A program made the translations under genes and the position numbers. A stretch of DNA of 64,000 bases from Aureimonas sp. AU22 (lineage in GTDB: Bacteria; Pseudomonadota; Alphaproteobacteria; Rhizobiales; Rhizobiaceae). Of this stretch, positions 27,001-35,826 are shown piece by piece (within the stretch, counting starts at the first letter, position 1; every line of letters starts with the position of its first letter). Under the pieces are notes generated by a model. It ran no database searches. It was not told where the DNA came from and was given only the letters and a program-made list of their open reading frames with translations. The stretch spans positions 1-64,000 of the forward strand of contig NZ_BBWJ01000006.1 of the NCBI RefSeq assembly GCF_001463745.1, given 5' to 3'.

Positions 27001-28285
27001 GGCGCACCAGTCTCCCATCTCGCCCGGCCGCTCCTGGTACGAGGATTCGGTGGGCGAGCGTGCGCGCTACCCCAGCCTCGACGGCTCGACGCGGGCCGAC
27101 GTCCTCGTGGTCGGTGGCGGGTTCACCGGGCTCTCGGCCGCCCTCCATCTCGCCCGCGCCGGCGTCGACGTGGTTCTCTGCGAAGCGGCCCGGCTCGGCG
27201 ACGGCGCCTCGGGGCGCAACGGTGGCCAGTTCGGCACCGGGCAGCGCCGCTGGCCGGAGGAGATGGAAGACCTGTACGGGCCGGAGCGCGCCCGGCGCCT
27301 CTTCGCCATGGCCGAGGACGCCAAGGCCGGTCTCCACGAGACCATGCTGCGCGAGGGCATCGAGGCCGACTTCCGGCCCGGCCAGATCTCGCTGGCCCAC
27401 CGGGCACGCTATGTCGACGAGTTCCGCCGCCACGCCGACTGGCTGGCCGAGCGCTACGACTACCCGCACCTGCGCTTCATGGACCGCGAGGAGACAGCAG
27501 GGCGCCTCGGCTCGGGCGTCTACCATGCGGGCCTGCGGGACGTCGGAACCGGTCATCTCCACCCGATGAAGCTCTTGGTCGGGCTCGGCCGTGCGGCCAG
27601 GCGCGCCGGCGCGCGGCTCCACGAGGATACGAAGATCGAGGCGCTGACGCGGGGCGAAGGCGGGCTCTGGCAGGCTCGAACGGCGCGCGGCACGGTCACG
27701 GCCGCGCGCGTCCTCCTCGCCACCAACGCCCACGGCGGCCGGCTGGAGCCGAAGAGCGCGGCCCATGTCATGCCGATCCGTTCCTTCATCGCGTCGACGG
27801 AACCGCTGGCCGAACCGCATAGGGTCCTGCCGGGAAACGAGGCGGCCGACGATTCCCGCTTCGTGGTGCGCTATTTCCGCAAGAGCGCCGACGGCCGGCT
27901 GCTGTTCGGCGGGCGCGAGGCTTATACGTCGGCGTCCGGCGACATCGCCGGCCAGATCCGTCGGCAGGTCGTCTCCATCTGGCCGCATCTCTCGGACGTG
28001 CGCTTCACCCATGCCTGGGGCGGCTCGGTCGCCGTCACCATGCCCCGCATGCCCTATGTCGCGGAACCCCAGCCCGGACTCGACGTGATCGCCGGCTTTT
28101 CCGGCCACGGCGTGATGCTGACGCACTGGTTGGGACGGCTCTACGCCGGACGCCTCACCGGCGAAGGCGAGACGCTGGCCGACTTGAGGGATCTCGACAT
28201 CCCGGCCTTTCCCGGCGGCACCTGGCTTCGCGCGCCGCTCCTGTTTCTTGCGATGACCTGGTACGCCTTGCGCGATCGACTGTGA
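26993..28285 (+). CDS. FAD-dependent oxidoreductase, gamma-glutamylputrescine oxidase-like (PuuB/OrdL)
   Basis: A 430-residue DAO-family flavoprotein. The FAD dinucleotide motif is VLVVGGGFTGLSAALHLARA, and ASGRNGGQFGTGQRRW matches the PuuB/OrdL group (SGRNGGQ). The C-terminal VIAGFSGHGVMLTHWLGRL closes the FAD site. PuuB oxidises gamma-glutamylputrescine to the aldehyde with H2O2 release. It starts eight bases inside the PuuA-like gene, so expression is coupled. The PuuC aldehyde dehydrogenase and PuuD hydrolase are not in the window. Confidence 0.91.
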   Translation: MSEAHQSPISPGRSWYEDSVGERARYPSLDGSTRADVLVVGGGFTGLSAALHLARAGVDVVLCEAARLGDGASGRNGGQFGTGQRRWPEEMEDLYGPERARRLFAMAEDAKAGLHETMLREGIEADFRPGQISLAHRARYVDEFRRHADWLAERYDYPHLRFMDREETAGRLGSGVYHAGLRDVGTGHLHPMKLLVGLGRAARRAGARLHEDTKIEALTRGEGGLWQARTARGTVTAARVLLATNAHGGRLEPKSAAHVMPIRSFIASTEPLAEPHRVLPGNEAADDSRFVVRYFRKSADGRLLFGGREAYTSASGDIAGQIRRQVVSIWPHLSDVRFTHAWGGSVAVTMPRMPYVAEPQPGLDVIAGFSGHGVMLTHWLGRLYAGRLTGEGETLADLRDLDIPAFPGGTWLRAPLLFLAMTWYALRDRL

Positions 28286-28349
28286 TGGCGGAGAAGGGCG
28301 CGCGGCGTTCCCCGCATCCCCTGTTGCCGCCATTTTCGAAGTTTCCGTC

Positions 28350-28955
28350 GTGAGCGCATCCCCTTCCTCCCAGTCCGTCCCCTCGCTCCGCGACCGGCTG
28401 CGGGCGGACACGCGCGAGGCGCACGAGGCGCTGGACGCCTCGTTCGCGGGCATGTTCGCCGATGCGACCGGCACGCGTTACGCCCGCTTCATCGCCATGA
28501 ACCGGGCGGCCCACGCGGCGATCGACCCGGTCCTGGCGGCCAGTCCGCTCGCCGGCCTGAAGGACGAGGAGGCACCGGCGGACCGCCTCGACGCGGCGCA
28601 TCGGGACGCCTTGGCGCTCGGTCTCGCCCCCGCCCCGCCGGTGCGATTTCCTTTGCCAGGACCCGATCTATTCGAGGCGTTCGGCATCGCCTATGTGCTG
28701 GAAGGATCGAGGCTTGGCGCCAAGTATATGTTGCGCGCCATCAAAATTGATCAGCGCACCGATGACGTGCGGTGGCCGACTGACTATCTGGAGGCCTCCA
28801 GCGATGCACGCCCCTTCACCCGACTGCTCGATCGCATGGCGGCCGAACGGGCGGACGAGCCTGCCATTCGGCGTGCGGTCGAGGCGGCGGACGTGACGTT
28901 CCGCTTCTTCCGCAGCCTATGCGGGGACGACGATAAGAGGACGACCCGCGCTTGA
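28350..28955 (+). CDS. Biliverdin-producing heme oxygenase
   Basis: A 201-residue, all-helical heme oxygenase of the bacterial BphO/HmuO type. The proximal heme ligand is most likely His25 in RADTREAHEALD, and the distal helix is recognisable as AYVLEGSRLGAKYM. The enzyme opens heme to biliverdin, CO and iron. GTG at 28350 is the start. Its stop overlaps the phytochrome start (TTGA), a coupling that strongly indicates that it makes the phytochrome chromophore. No iron-uptake genes are directly adjacent. Confidence 0.91.
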   Translation: MSASPSSQSVPSLRDRLRADTREAHEALDASFAGMFADATGTRYARFIAMNRAAHAAIDPVLAASPLAGLKDEEAPADRLDAAHRDALALGLAPAPPVRFPLPGPDLFEAFGIAYVLEGSRLGAKYMLRAIKIDQRTDDVRWPTDYLEASSDARPFTRLLDRMAAERADEPAIRRAVEAADVTFRFFRSLCGDDDKRTTRA

Positions 28956-31543
28956 CGATCCAGCCCCAGCCGTTCGGCGACGTCGACATCACCAACTGCG
29001 AGCGCGAGCCGATCCAGTTCCTGGGGCGCATCCAGAACTTCGGCTATCTTCTCGCCGTGTCCACCGACTGGCTGATCGAGCGCGTCTCGGCCAATATCGG
29101 CGACGTGATCGACCGCACCGCCGAGAGCCTGCTCGGCGAGTCCGTCCTGTCGGTGGTCTCCGAAGGCGCGCTTCATTCCATCCGCGGCCGGCTTCAGATC
29201 CTGTCGGGCGAGAGCGGGGGCGAGCGCATCGTCGGCCTCGATCTCTTCGGCACGGGCATGCGCTTCGACGTGGCGATCCATGTCTCGGCAGGCTCCATCA
29301 TCATCGAGGCCGAGCCCCAGGCCGAGCGCCCGTCCACCAACCCCGGCGCGCTGGTCAAGAGCATGATCACCCGCGTCCAGAAGACGCAAGGGCTAGAGGG
29401 GCTCTACAAGGAAAGCGTGCGCCAGCTGCGCGGCATCACCGGTTTCGACCGTGTGATGCTGTATCGCTTCGCGGACGGGGGCGCCGGCTCGGTGATCGCG
29501 GAGGCCGCACGGTCCGGCATCGGCTCGTTTCTCGGCCTGAACTACCCCGCGACCGACATTCCGCCCCAGGCCCGCGCGCTCTACGTGCGCAACCAGGTAC
29601 GGCTGATCGCGGACGTCGGGTCCGAGACCGTACCCGTGATCCCCGAACTCGATCCCCATGGACGGCCGATCGACCTCTCGCAGTCGGTGCTTCGGTCGGT
29701 GTCGCCGATCCATATCGAGTATCTCGGCAACATGGGCGTGTCCGCCTCCATGTCGGTCTCGATCGTCATCGACGGACAGCTCTGGGGCCTGTTCGCGCTT
29801 CACAACTACGCGCCCCGACACCTTGCGATGGAAGTGCGCGCCGCAGCCGAGCTCTTCGGTCAGATGGTGTCGCTCATCATCGAGGGTCGCCTCGCCAAGG
29901 AGCAGCGCCAGCTCGAGGAAGCCGGGCGCGTGCTGCACGACCGGTTCGTCTCGCGCATCGTCGCCGCCTCGTCGACGCTGGATACGATCGGTGAATTCGC
30001 CGACGACCTGCGCGAGATCATCCCCGCCGACGGGTTCGCGATCTTCGTGAAGGGCGACGCCCAGTGCTACGGCCACTGCCCGACGCCCGAAGAGATCGCG
30101 AGCCTGGCGCGCTTCCTCAACCGGGCAGGCTCGGGCCGCATCTATGCGACCGACGAGATCTCGGCGGTCCATCTTCCGGGCGCCGACTATATCGACCGGG
30201 CGGCGGGTGTCCTCGCCATTCCGATCTCCCGCTCCCCGCGCGACTACCTCCTGTTCTTCCGCCGCGAGATCATCCAGACGGTCACCTGGGCGGGCGACCC
30301 GAAGACCAAGGAGCGCATGATCGGGCCGAACGGCGTTCGCCTGACGCCGCGCAAGAGCTTCGAGGCCTGGAAGGAAACCGTGCACGGTCGCAGTCACCCT
30401 TGGACGGTGAGCGAGACCAAGGCGGCCGAGGGGCTGCGCGTGTCCATCCTCGAGGTGCTGCTGCGCTTCAACGAGGAGAGCGAGCGGCAGCAATCGCTCG
30501 CGGCCCAGCGCCAGGAACTCCTGATCGCCGAACTGAACCACCGCGTGCGCAACATCCTCAGCCTGATCCGGGCGCTGGTGGTCCAGTCCAAGCCCGGCGC
30601 GACGACGGTGGACAGCTTCGCCGCGATCATCGGCGGGCGCATCCAGGCACTGGCGCGTGCGCACGACCAGATCACCAGTGCGGATGCCGGCGCCGTGACG
30701 CTGCGCGATATCGTCCGCACCGAGATTTCCGCCTATATCGGCGGCAAGGCCGGACGGGTTGCCTTGTCGGGGCCCGACATCTTCGTCGAGGCCGTGACCT
30801 TCTCGACCCTGGCGCTGGTGTTCCACGAACTCGTCACCAACTCGGCGAAATACGGTGCCCTCTCCGATTCGTCGGGCAGCGTCGAGGTGAACTGGTGGCT
30901 CGACGACAACGACGCCTGCCGCATCGAGTGGATCGAGAGCGGCGGACCGCCGGTAGCAGCCCCCCAGCGTCGCGGCTTCGGCTCCACCATCATCGAGCGT
31001 TCCATCCCGCACGACCTGTCGGGCGAAGCGCGCATCGATTACCACCTGTCGGGCGTGCGGGCCCATTTCACCCTTCCGGCCAACGTGTTCCACCTCGAGG
31101 GAACCCGGACGGACCTTCCCGCCCCCGACGCCAGAACCGATACGATGGCGGCGTCCGAGCCCGCTGCGTCGCTGGCCGGCCTTCGCGGCCTCGTCGTCGA
31201 GGACAACCTCATCATCTCGCTCGATGCCGAGCAGATGCTGTTCGACCACGGCATGGTCGAGGTCTTCACCGCGGCCAGCGTCGACGAAGCCCGCAAGGTG
31301 ATTGAATCCCAATCGATCGACGTCGCGCTTCTCGACGTCAATCTCGGTTCGGAAACGTCCTTCCCCCTGGTTCGTGACCTCAACGCACGGCACATTCCCT
31401 TCGTGTTCGTCACGGGCTACGGCGAAAAGATCGAACTGCCGTTGGAGGCGGGCGATGCGGACGCCGTCAAGAAGCCGTTCGTGAGCGAGCTTCTCGTCGG
31501 CGCGATCGCGCGCGCGGCAATGCGCCGTCCGCGCCCGTCATGA
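28952..31543 (+). CDS. Bacteriophytochrome with HWE histidine kinase and C-terminal receiver
   Basis: An 863-residue red/far-red photoreceptor. It has an N-terminal PAS domain with Cys16 (DITNCEREPIQFLG), the expected biliverdin attachment residue, then a GAF domain with the YPATDIPPQAR motif and SPIHIEYLGNMGV, and a PHY domain whose tongue contains TPRKSFEAW (the PRxSF motif). The kinase is of the HWE class: His530 in ELNHRVRN, N-box FHELVTNSAKYGALS and WIESGG. A receiver domain follows at about 745-863 with Asp795 (LLDVNLG) and KKPF. It starts at TTG, overlapping the heme oxygenase stop. The fused receiver implies an internal phosphorelay or phosphate sink; no downstream output gene is adjacent. 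Confidence 0.95.
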   Translation: MTIQPQPFGDVDITNCEREPIQFLGRIQNFGYLLAVSTDWLIERVSANIGDVIDRTAESLLGESVLSVVSEGALHSIRGRLQILSGESGGERIVGLDLFGTGMRFDVAIHVSAGSIIIEAEPQAERPSTNPGALVKSMITRVQKTQGLEGLYKESVRQLRGITGFDRVMLYRFADGGAGSVIAEAARSGIGSFLGLNYPATDIPPQARALYVRNQVRLIADVGSETVPVIPELDPHGRPIDLSQSVLRSVSPIHIEYLGNMGVSASMSVSIVIDGQLWGLFALHNYAPRHLAMEVRAAAELFGQMVSLIIEGRLAKEQRQLEEAGRVLHDRFVSRIVAASSTLDTIGEFADDLREIIPADGFAIFVKGDAQCYGHCPTPEEIASLARFLNRAGSGRIYATDEISAVHLPGADYIDRAAGVLAIPISRSPRDYLLFFRREIIQTVTWAGDPKTKERMIGPNGVRLTPRKSFEAWKETVHGRSHPWTVSETKAAEGLRVSILEVLLRFNEESERQQSLAAQRQELLIAELNHRVRNILSLIRALVVQSKPGATTVDSFAAIIGGRIQALARAHDQITSADAGAVTLRDIVRTEISAYIGGKAGRVALSGPDIFVEAVTFSTLALVFHELVTNSAKYGALSDSSGSVEVNWWLDDNDACRIEWIESGGPPVAAPQRRGFGSTIIERSIPHDLSGEARIDYHLSGVRAHFTLPANVFHLEGTRTDLPAPDARTDTMAASEPAASLAGLRGLVVEDNLIISLDAEQMLFDHGMVEVFTAASVDEARKVIESQSIDVALLDVNLGSETSFPLVRDLNARHIPFVFVTGYGEKIELPLEAGDADAVKKPFVSELLVGAIARAAMRRPRPS

Positions 31544-31591
31544 ACCGGCAGGCCATTCGGGCACATCCCCGAACGGCCTGCCCTTCCCATT

Positions 31592-31605
31592 TTCAATCGA
31601 TTGAA
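31592..31605. promoter_or_regulatory. 14-bp palindrome upstream of zwf
   Basis: TTCAATCGATTGAA is a perfect 14-bp palindrome in an AT-rich island, 66 bases before the zwf GTG start. It is a good candidate operator for the Entner-Doudoroff operon. It does not match the gammaproteobacterial HexR box closely. Confidence 0.5.
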
Positions 31606-31670
31606 TTATCCACGGTCGAAGGACCGGATCGGGCGCTGCCCGGTTCCCTGCTGAATGGAGTTGGCCCCGC

Positions 31671-33149
31671 GTGTCCAGTCAGATCATTCCCGTCGAATGC
31701 TTCGACTACATCGTCTTCGGCGGCAACGGCGATCTTGCCGAACGCAAGCTGCTTCCCGCTCTGTTCCACCGTGACCTCGACGGGCAGATCCCGCCGGGCG
31801 CCCGCATCATCGGCGCCTCGCGCACGCCCTTCTCGGACGAGGAGTACCGCGCCTTCGGCCGCGAGGCCCTGACCGCCTTCGTCGCCGAATCGGACCGCAA
31901 GGACGAAGCCGTCGACCGCTTCCTCGCGCGCTTGTTCTATCGCCAGGTGGATGCGAGGAGCGAGACCGGCTGGGCGGAGCTGAAGAGCCTTCTGGACGAA
32001 GCGGGCCAGGATCGCATCCGCGCCTTCTATCTCGCCGTCAGCCCGAGCCTCTTCGGCGACCTCGCTTCGAGCGTGAAGCGCCACGGTCTCGCGCACGAGA
32101 AGACGCGCATCGTGGTCGAGAAGCCGGTCGGGCGCGACCTCGCCTCCGCCAAGGCACTCAACGCCCTGATCGGCGAGCACTTCGACGAAAGCCAGGTGTT
32201 CCGCATCGACCACTACCTCGGCAAGGAGACGGTGCAGAACCTGATGGCGCTGCGCTTTGCCAACATGCTCTACGAGCCGCTGTGGAACTCGGCCTATGTC
32301 GACCACGTGCAGATCACCGTGGCCGAGAGCGTCGGCCTCGAGGGGCGCGCGGGCTACTACGACAAGGCCGGCGCACTGCGCGACATGGTGCAGAACCACA
32401 TCCTGCAGCTCGTCTGCCTCGTGGCGCTGGAGCCGCCGTCGGCCATGGACGCCGACGCGCTGCGCGACGAGAAGCTGAAGATCCTGCGCTCCTTGAAGCG
32501 CATCGACGAGAGCAACATCGAGCACCTCAGCGTGCGCGGCCAGTACAAGGCCGGCGCCTCGAACGGTGGTGCGGTGAAAGGCTACCTCGAGGACCTCGGC
32601 GAACCGACGAGCGACACGGAGACCTTCGTCGCCATCAAGGCCGAGATCAACAACTGGCGCTGGGCCGGCGTGCCCTTCTACATCCGCACCGGCAAGCGCC
32701 TGTCGGAGCGGATGAGCGAGATCGTGGTCACCTTCCGCCCGATCCCGCACTCGATCTTCGAGGGCTCCGCGGGCCACGTGCAGCAGAACCAGCTCGTGAT
32801 GCGCCTTCAGCCCGACGAGGGCGTGAAGCAGTGGCTGATGATCAAGGACCCCGGCCCCGGCGGCATGCGCCTTCGCCACGTGCCGCTCGACATGAGCTTC
32901 GCCGAGAGCTTTCATGTGCGCAACCCCGACGCCTATGAGCGCCTTCTGATGGACGTGATCCGGGGCAACCAGACCCTCTTCATGCGCCGCGACGAGGTCG
33001 AGGCCGCCTGGGAATGGGTGGACCCGATCCTCAAGGCCTGGGAAGCGCGCGCCGTGCGCCCGCAGGGCTACACGTCCGGCACCTGGGGCCCGTCCTCCTC
33101 CATCGCACTGATCGAGCGCGACGGGCGGACGTGGCACGAACCCGATTGA
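31671..33149 (+). CDS. zwf: Glucose-6-phosphate 1-dehydrogenase
   Basis: A 492-residue enzyme oxidising glucose 6-phosphate to 6-phosphoglucono-lactone with NAD(P)+. The cofactor motif is FGGNGDLAERKLLPAL, EKPVGRDL is present, and the catalytic signature RIDHYLGKETVQNLMALRF contains the active-site histidine. Full length for the family. Translation starts at GTG 31671, with TGGAG about 11 bases before. It is the first gene of zwf-pgl-edd, with only seven bases to pgl. A palindromic candidate operator lies upstream. Confidence 0.97.
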   Translation: MSSQIIPVECFDYIVFGGNGDLAERKLLPALFHRDLDGQIPPGARIIGASRTPFSDEEYRAFGREALTAFVAESDRKDEAVDRFLARLFYRQVDARSETGWAELKSLLDEAGQDRIRAFYLAVSPSLFGDLASSVKRHGLAHEKTRIVVEKPVGRDLASAKALNALIGEHFDESQVFRIDHYLGKETVQNLMALRFANMLYEPLWNSAYVDHVQITVAESVGLEGRAGYYDKAGALRDMVQNHILQLVCLVALEPPSAMDADALRDEKLKILRSLKRIDESNIEHLSVRGQYKAGASNGGAVKGYLEDLGEPTSDTETFVAIKAEINNWRWAGVPFYIRTGKRLSERMSEIVVTFRPIPHSIFEGSAGHVQQNQLVMRLQPDEGVKQWLMIKDPGPGGMRLRHVPLDMSFAESFHVRNPDAYERLLMDVIRGNQTLFMRRDEVEAAWEWVDPILKAWEARAVRPQGYTSGTWGPSSSIALIERDGRTWHEPD

Positions 33150-33156
33150 GGCCGTC

Positions 33157-33858
33157 ATGACGATCCGCGAGCACGACTACCCGACCCGCGAGGCCCTGGC
33201 CGAGGCGCTGGCGACGGGCGTCGCCGCCGTCCTTTGCGGGGGCATCTCGACGCGCGGCCATGCGGTGCTGGCCGTCTCCGGCGGCTCGACGCCCAAGCGC
33301 TTCTTCGGCGCCCTCGCCCAAGCCGACATGGACTGGTCGCGCGTCACCGTGTGCCTCGTGGACGAGCGCTGGGTGCCCGAGACGAGCGAGCGATCCAACG
33401 CCCGGCTCGTGCGCGAGAACCTCCTCGTCGGCCGCGCCGCGGGAGCACGGCTCGAGCCGCTGTTCGAGGACGGACCGACGGCGCGCGAGGCGCAGGACGA
33501 CGTGTCCCGGCGCCTGTCCGCCCTGCCCCGCCCCTTCGACGCCGTGATCCTCGGGATGGGCAACGATGGTCACACCGCATCGTTCTTCCCCGGCGCCGAC
33601 CGGCTGGCCGAGGCGATCGACGCGCAAGCGGGCCACCGCGTCCTCGCCATCGAGGCACCCGGCGCCGGCGAGCCGCGCATCACGCTGGCTCTTCCCTTCC
33701 TCCTGGAAGCCCGTTTCCTCGCCCTCCATATCGAAGGGCAGGACAAGCGCGACACCCTGGCGAAGGCGATGGGCGACGGGCCGGTCGAGGCCATGCCCAT
33801 CCGCTCGGTCCTTCGTGCCGCGCGCGAGGACCCTTTGCAGATCTTCTGGGCGCCCTGA
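33157..33858 (+). CDS. pgl: 6-phosphogluconolactonase
   Basis: A 233-residue lactonase of the DevB/NagB-like family, which hydrolyses 6-phosphogluconolactone. Visible hallmarks are AVSGGSTPKRFFGAL near the N-terminus, CLVDERWVP and GMGNDGHTASFFPGAD, which holds the catalytic histidine. It sits seven bases after zwf and 42 before edd. Confidence 0.96.
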   Translation: MTIREHDYPTREALAEALATGVAAVLCGGISTRGHAVLAVSGGSTPKRFFGALAQADMDWSRVTVCLVDERWVPETSERSNARLVRENLLVGRAAGARLEPLFEDGPTAREAQDDVSRRLSALPRPFDAVILGMGNDGHTASFFPGADRLAEAIDAQAGHRVLAIEAPGAGEPRITLALPFLLEARFLALHIEGQDKRDTLAKAMGDGPVEAMPIRSVLRAAREDPLQIFWAP

Positions 33859-33900
33859 GGCGCCGAACCGACCCGCCCTCCGACCCGAAGGGGTGATGCC

Positions 33901-35715
33901 ATGGCCGCCGACCGCCGCATCGAAGAGATCACCGCCCGCATCCGCGAGCGCTCCAAGCCGACGCGCGAGCCCTATCTCGACCGCATCCGTTCGAAGGGCG
34001 AGACCGCGCCCAAGCGTGCCGCCCTCAACTGCGGCAACCTCGCCCACGGTTTTGCCGCCTGCGGGCCGACCGACAAGGCGCGGCTGACCGGCGACGCGAC
34101 GCTGAACCTCGGCATCATCACGTCCTACAACGACATGCTGTCGGCGCATCAGCCGTTCGAGACCTACCCTGAGATCATCCGCCAGACGGCGCGCGAGGCC
34201 GGTGCGACGGCGCAGGTCGCGGGCGGCGTGCCGGCGATGTGCGACGGCGTCACGCAAGGCCAGATCGGCATGGAGCTGTCGCTCTTCTCGCGCGACGTCA
34301 TCGCCATGTCGGCCGCGGTCGGCCTTTCCCACGACATGTACGACGCCGCCGTCTATCTCGGCGTCTGCGACAAGATCGTGCCGGGCCTCGTGATCGCGGC
34401 GCTGTCCTTCGGCCACCTGCCGGCGATCTTCGTGCCGGCGGGGCCGATGACAACGGGTCTTCCGAACGACGAGAAGGCGCGCATCCGCCAGCTCTACGCC
34501 GAAGGCAAGGTCGGGCGTGACGCGCTTCTGGAGGCCGAGTCGAAGAGCTACCACGGGCCGGGCACCTGCACCTTCTACGGCACGGCGAACTCCAACCAGA
34601 TGCTGATGGAGATCATGGGCCTGCATACGCCGGGCTCGTCCTTCGTCAATCCGAACACGCCCCTGCGCGACGCGCTGACGCGCGAGGCGACGCGCCGGGC
34701 GCTCTCCATCACCGCGCTCGGCAACGAATACACGCCGGCCGGCCTCGTGGTGGACGAGCGGGCCGTGGTGAACGGCGTCGTCGGCCTTCATGCGACCGGC
34801 GGCTCGACCAACCACACGCTGCATCTCGTGGCCATGGCGGCGGCGGCCGGCATCAAGCTCACCTGGGCCGACATTTCCGAGCTTTCGGACGTGACGCCCC
34901 TCCTCGCCCGCGTCTACCCCAACGGCCTTGCCGACGTGAACCACTTCCAGGCGGCCGGCGGCATGGGCTTCCTGATCCGCGAACTCCTCTCCCACGGCCT
35001 CCTGCACGACGACGTGCGCACGGCCTGGGGTACCGGGCTCGGCGCCTATACGGTGGAGGCGAGGCTCGGCGAGGACGGACAGGTCGTGCGCGTTCCCGCG
35101 CCCGAGGCGAGCGGCGATGCCAAGGTCCTGACGACCGCCGACCAGCCCTTCTCCGCCAACGGCGGCCTTCGCATGCTGACGGGCAATGTCGGCAAGGCGG
35201 TGATCAAGGTCTCGGCCGTGAAGCCCGAGAAGCGTGTCGTCGAGGCGCCCGCCCGCGTCTTCCACGATCAGGACGCCCTGCAGCGCGCCTTCAAGGCGGG
35301 CGAGCTGACGGGCGACTTCGTCGCCGTCGTCCGTTTCCAGGGGCCGAAATGCAACGGCATGCCGGAGCTCCACAAGCTCACCCCCTCGCTCGGCGTCCTG
35401 CAGGATCGCGGGCAGCGCGTGGCGCTCGTCACCGACGGGCGCATGTCGGGCGCCTCCGGCAAGGTGCCTGCCGCGATCCACGTGACGCCGGAGGCGCTCG
35501 ACGGCGGTCCGATCGGCAAGATCCGCGACGGCGACCTGATCCGCCTCGACGGCGAGGCCGGCACGCTGGAAGTGCTGGTCGATCCGGCCGAGTTCGCCCG
35601 TCGTCCGAACGCCGAGGCCGACCACTCGGCCAACGAGACCGGCCTCGGGCGCGAGCTCTTCGCCGTGTTCCGGCGGGCCGTGGGCACCGCCGACACGGGC
35701 GCCAGCGTCTTCTGA
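33901..35715 (+). CDS. edd: Phosphogluconate dehydratase
   Basis: A 604-residue IlvD/Edd-family dehydratase that converts 6-phosphogluconate to KDPG. Fe-S cysteines appear in [14 protein letters not shown] and [12 protein letters not shown], with another in [16 protein letters not shown]. Edd-specific length and [12 protein letters not shown] are present. The aldolase gene eda is not in the window, since the next gene belongs to the polysaccharide locus. It is the last gene of the operon. Confidence 0.96.
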   Translation: MAADRRIEEITARIRERSKPTREPYLDRIRSKGETAPKRAALNCGNLAHGFAACGPTDKARLTGDATLNLGIITSYNDMLSAHQPFETYPEIIRQTAREAGATAQVAGGVPAMCDGVTQGQIGMELSLFSRDVIAMSAAVGLSHDMYDAAVYLGVCDKIVPGLVIAALSFGHLPAIFVPAGPMTTGLPNDEKARIRQLYAEGKVGRDALLEAESKSYHGPGTCTFYGTANSNQMLMEIMGLHTPGSSFVNPNTPLRDALTREATRRALSITALGNEYTPAGLVVDERAVVNGVVGLHATGGSTNHTLHLVAMAAAAGIKLTWADISELSDVTPLLARVYPNGLADVNHFQAAGGMGFLIRELLSHGLLHDDVRTAWGTGLGAYTVEARLGEDGQVVRVPAPEASGDAKVLTTADQPFSANGGLRMLTGNVGKAVIKVSAVKPEKRVVEAPARVFHDQDALQRAFKAGELTGDFVAVVRFQGPKCNGMPELHKLTPSLGVLQDRGQRVALVTDGRMSGASGKVPAAIHVTPEALDGGPIGKIRDGDLIRLDGEAGTLEVLVDPAEFARRPNAEADHSANETGLGRELFAVFRRAVGTADTGASVF

Positions 35716-35826
35716 AGCCGCGGCGGGCCCGGCCCGCCGCGTGACATTTCGCGCCGTTCGGTTAGAGGTGCGCCTGAGGTGAAGCCGCCCCGGCGGCTCC
35801 GCCACGCCCCTGCCGCGGAATCGCCG

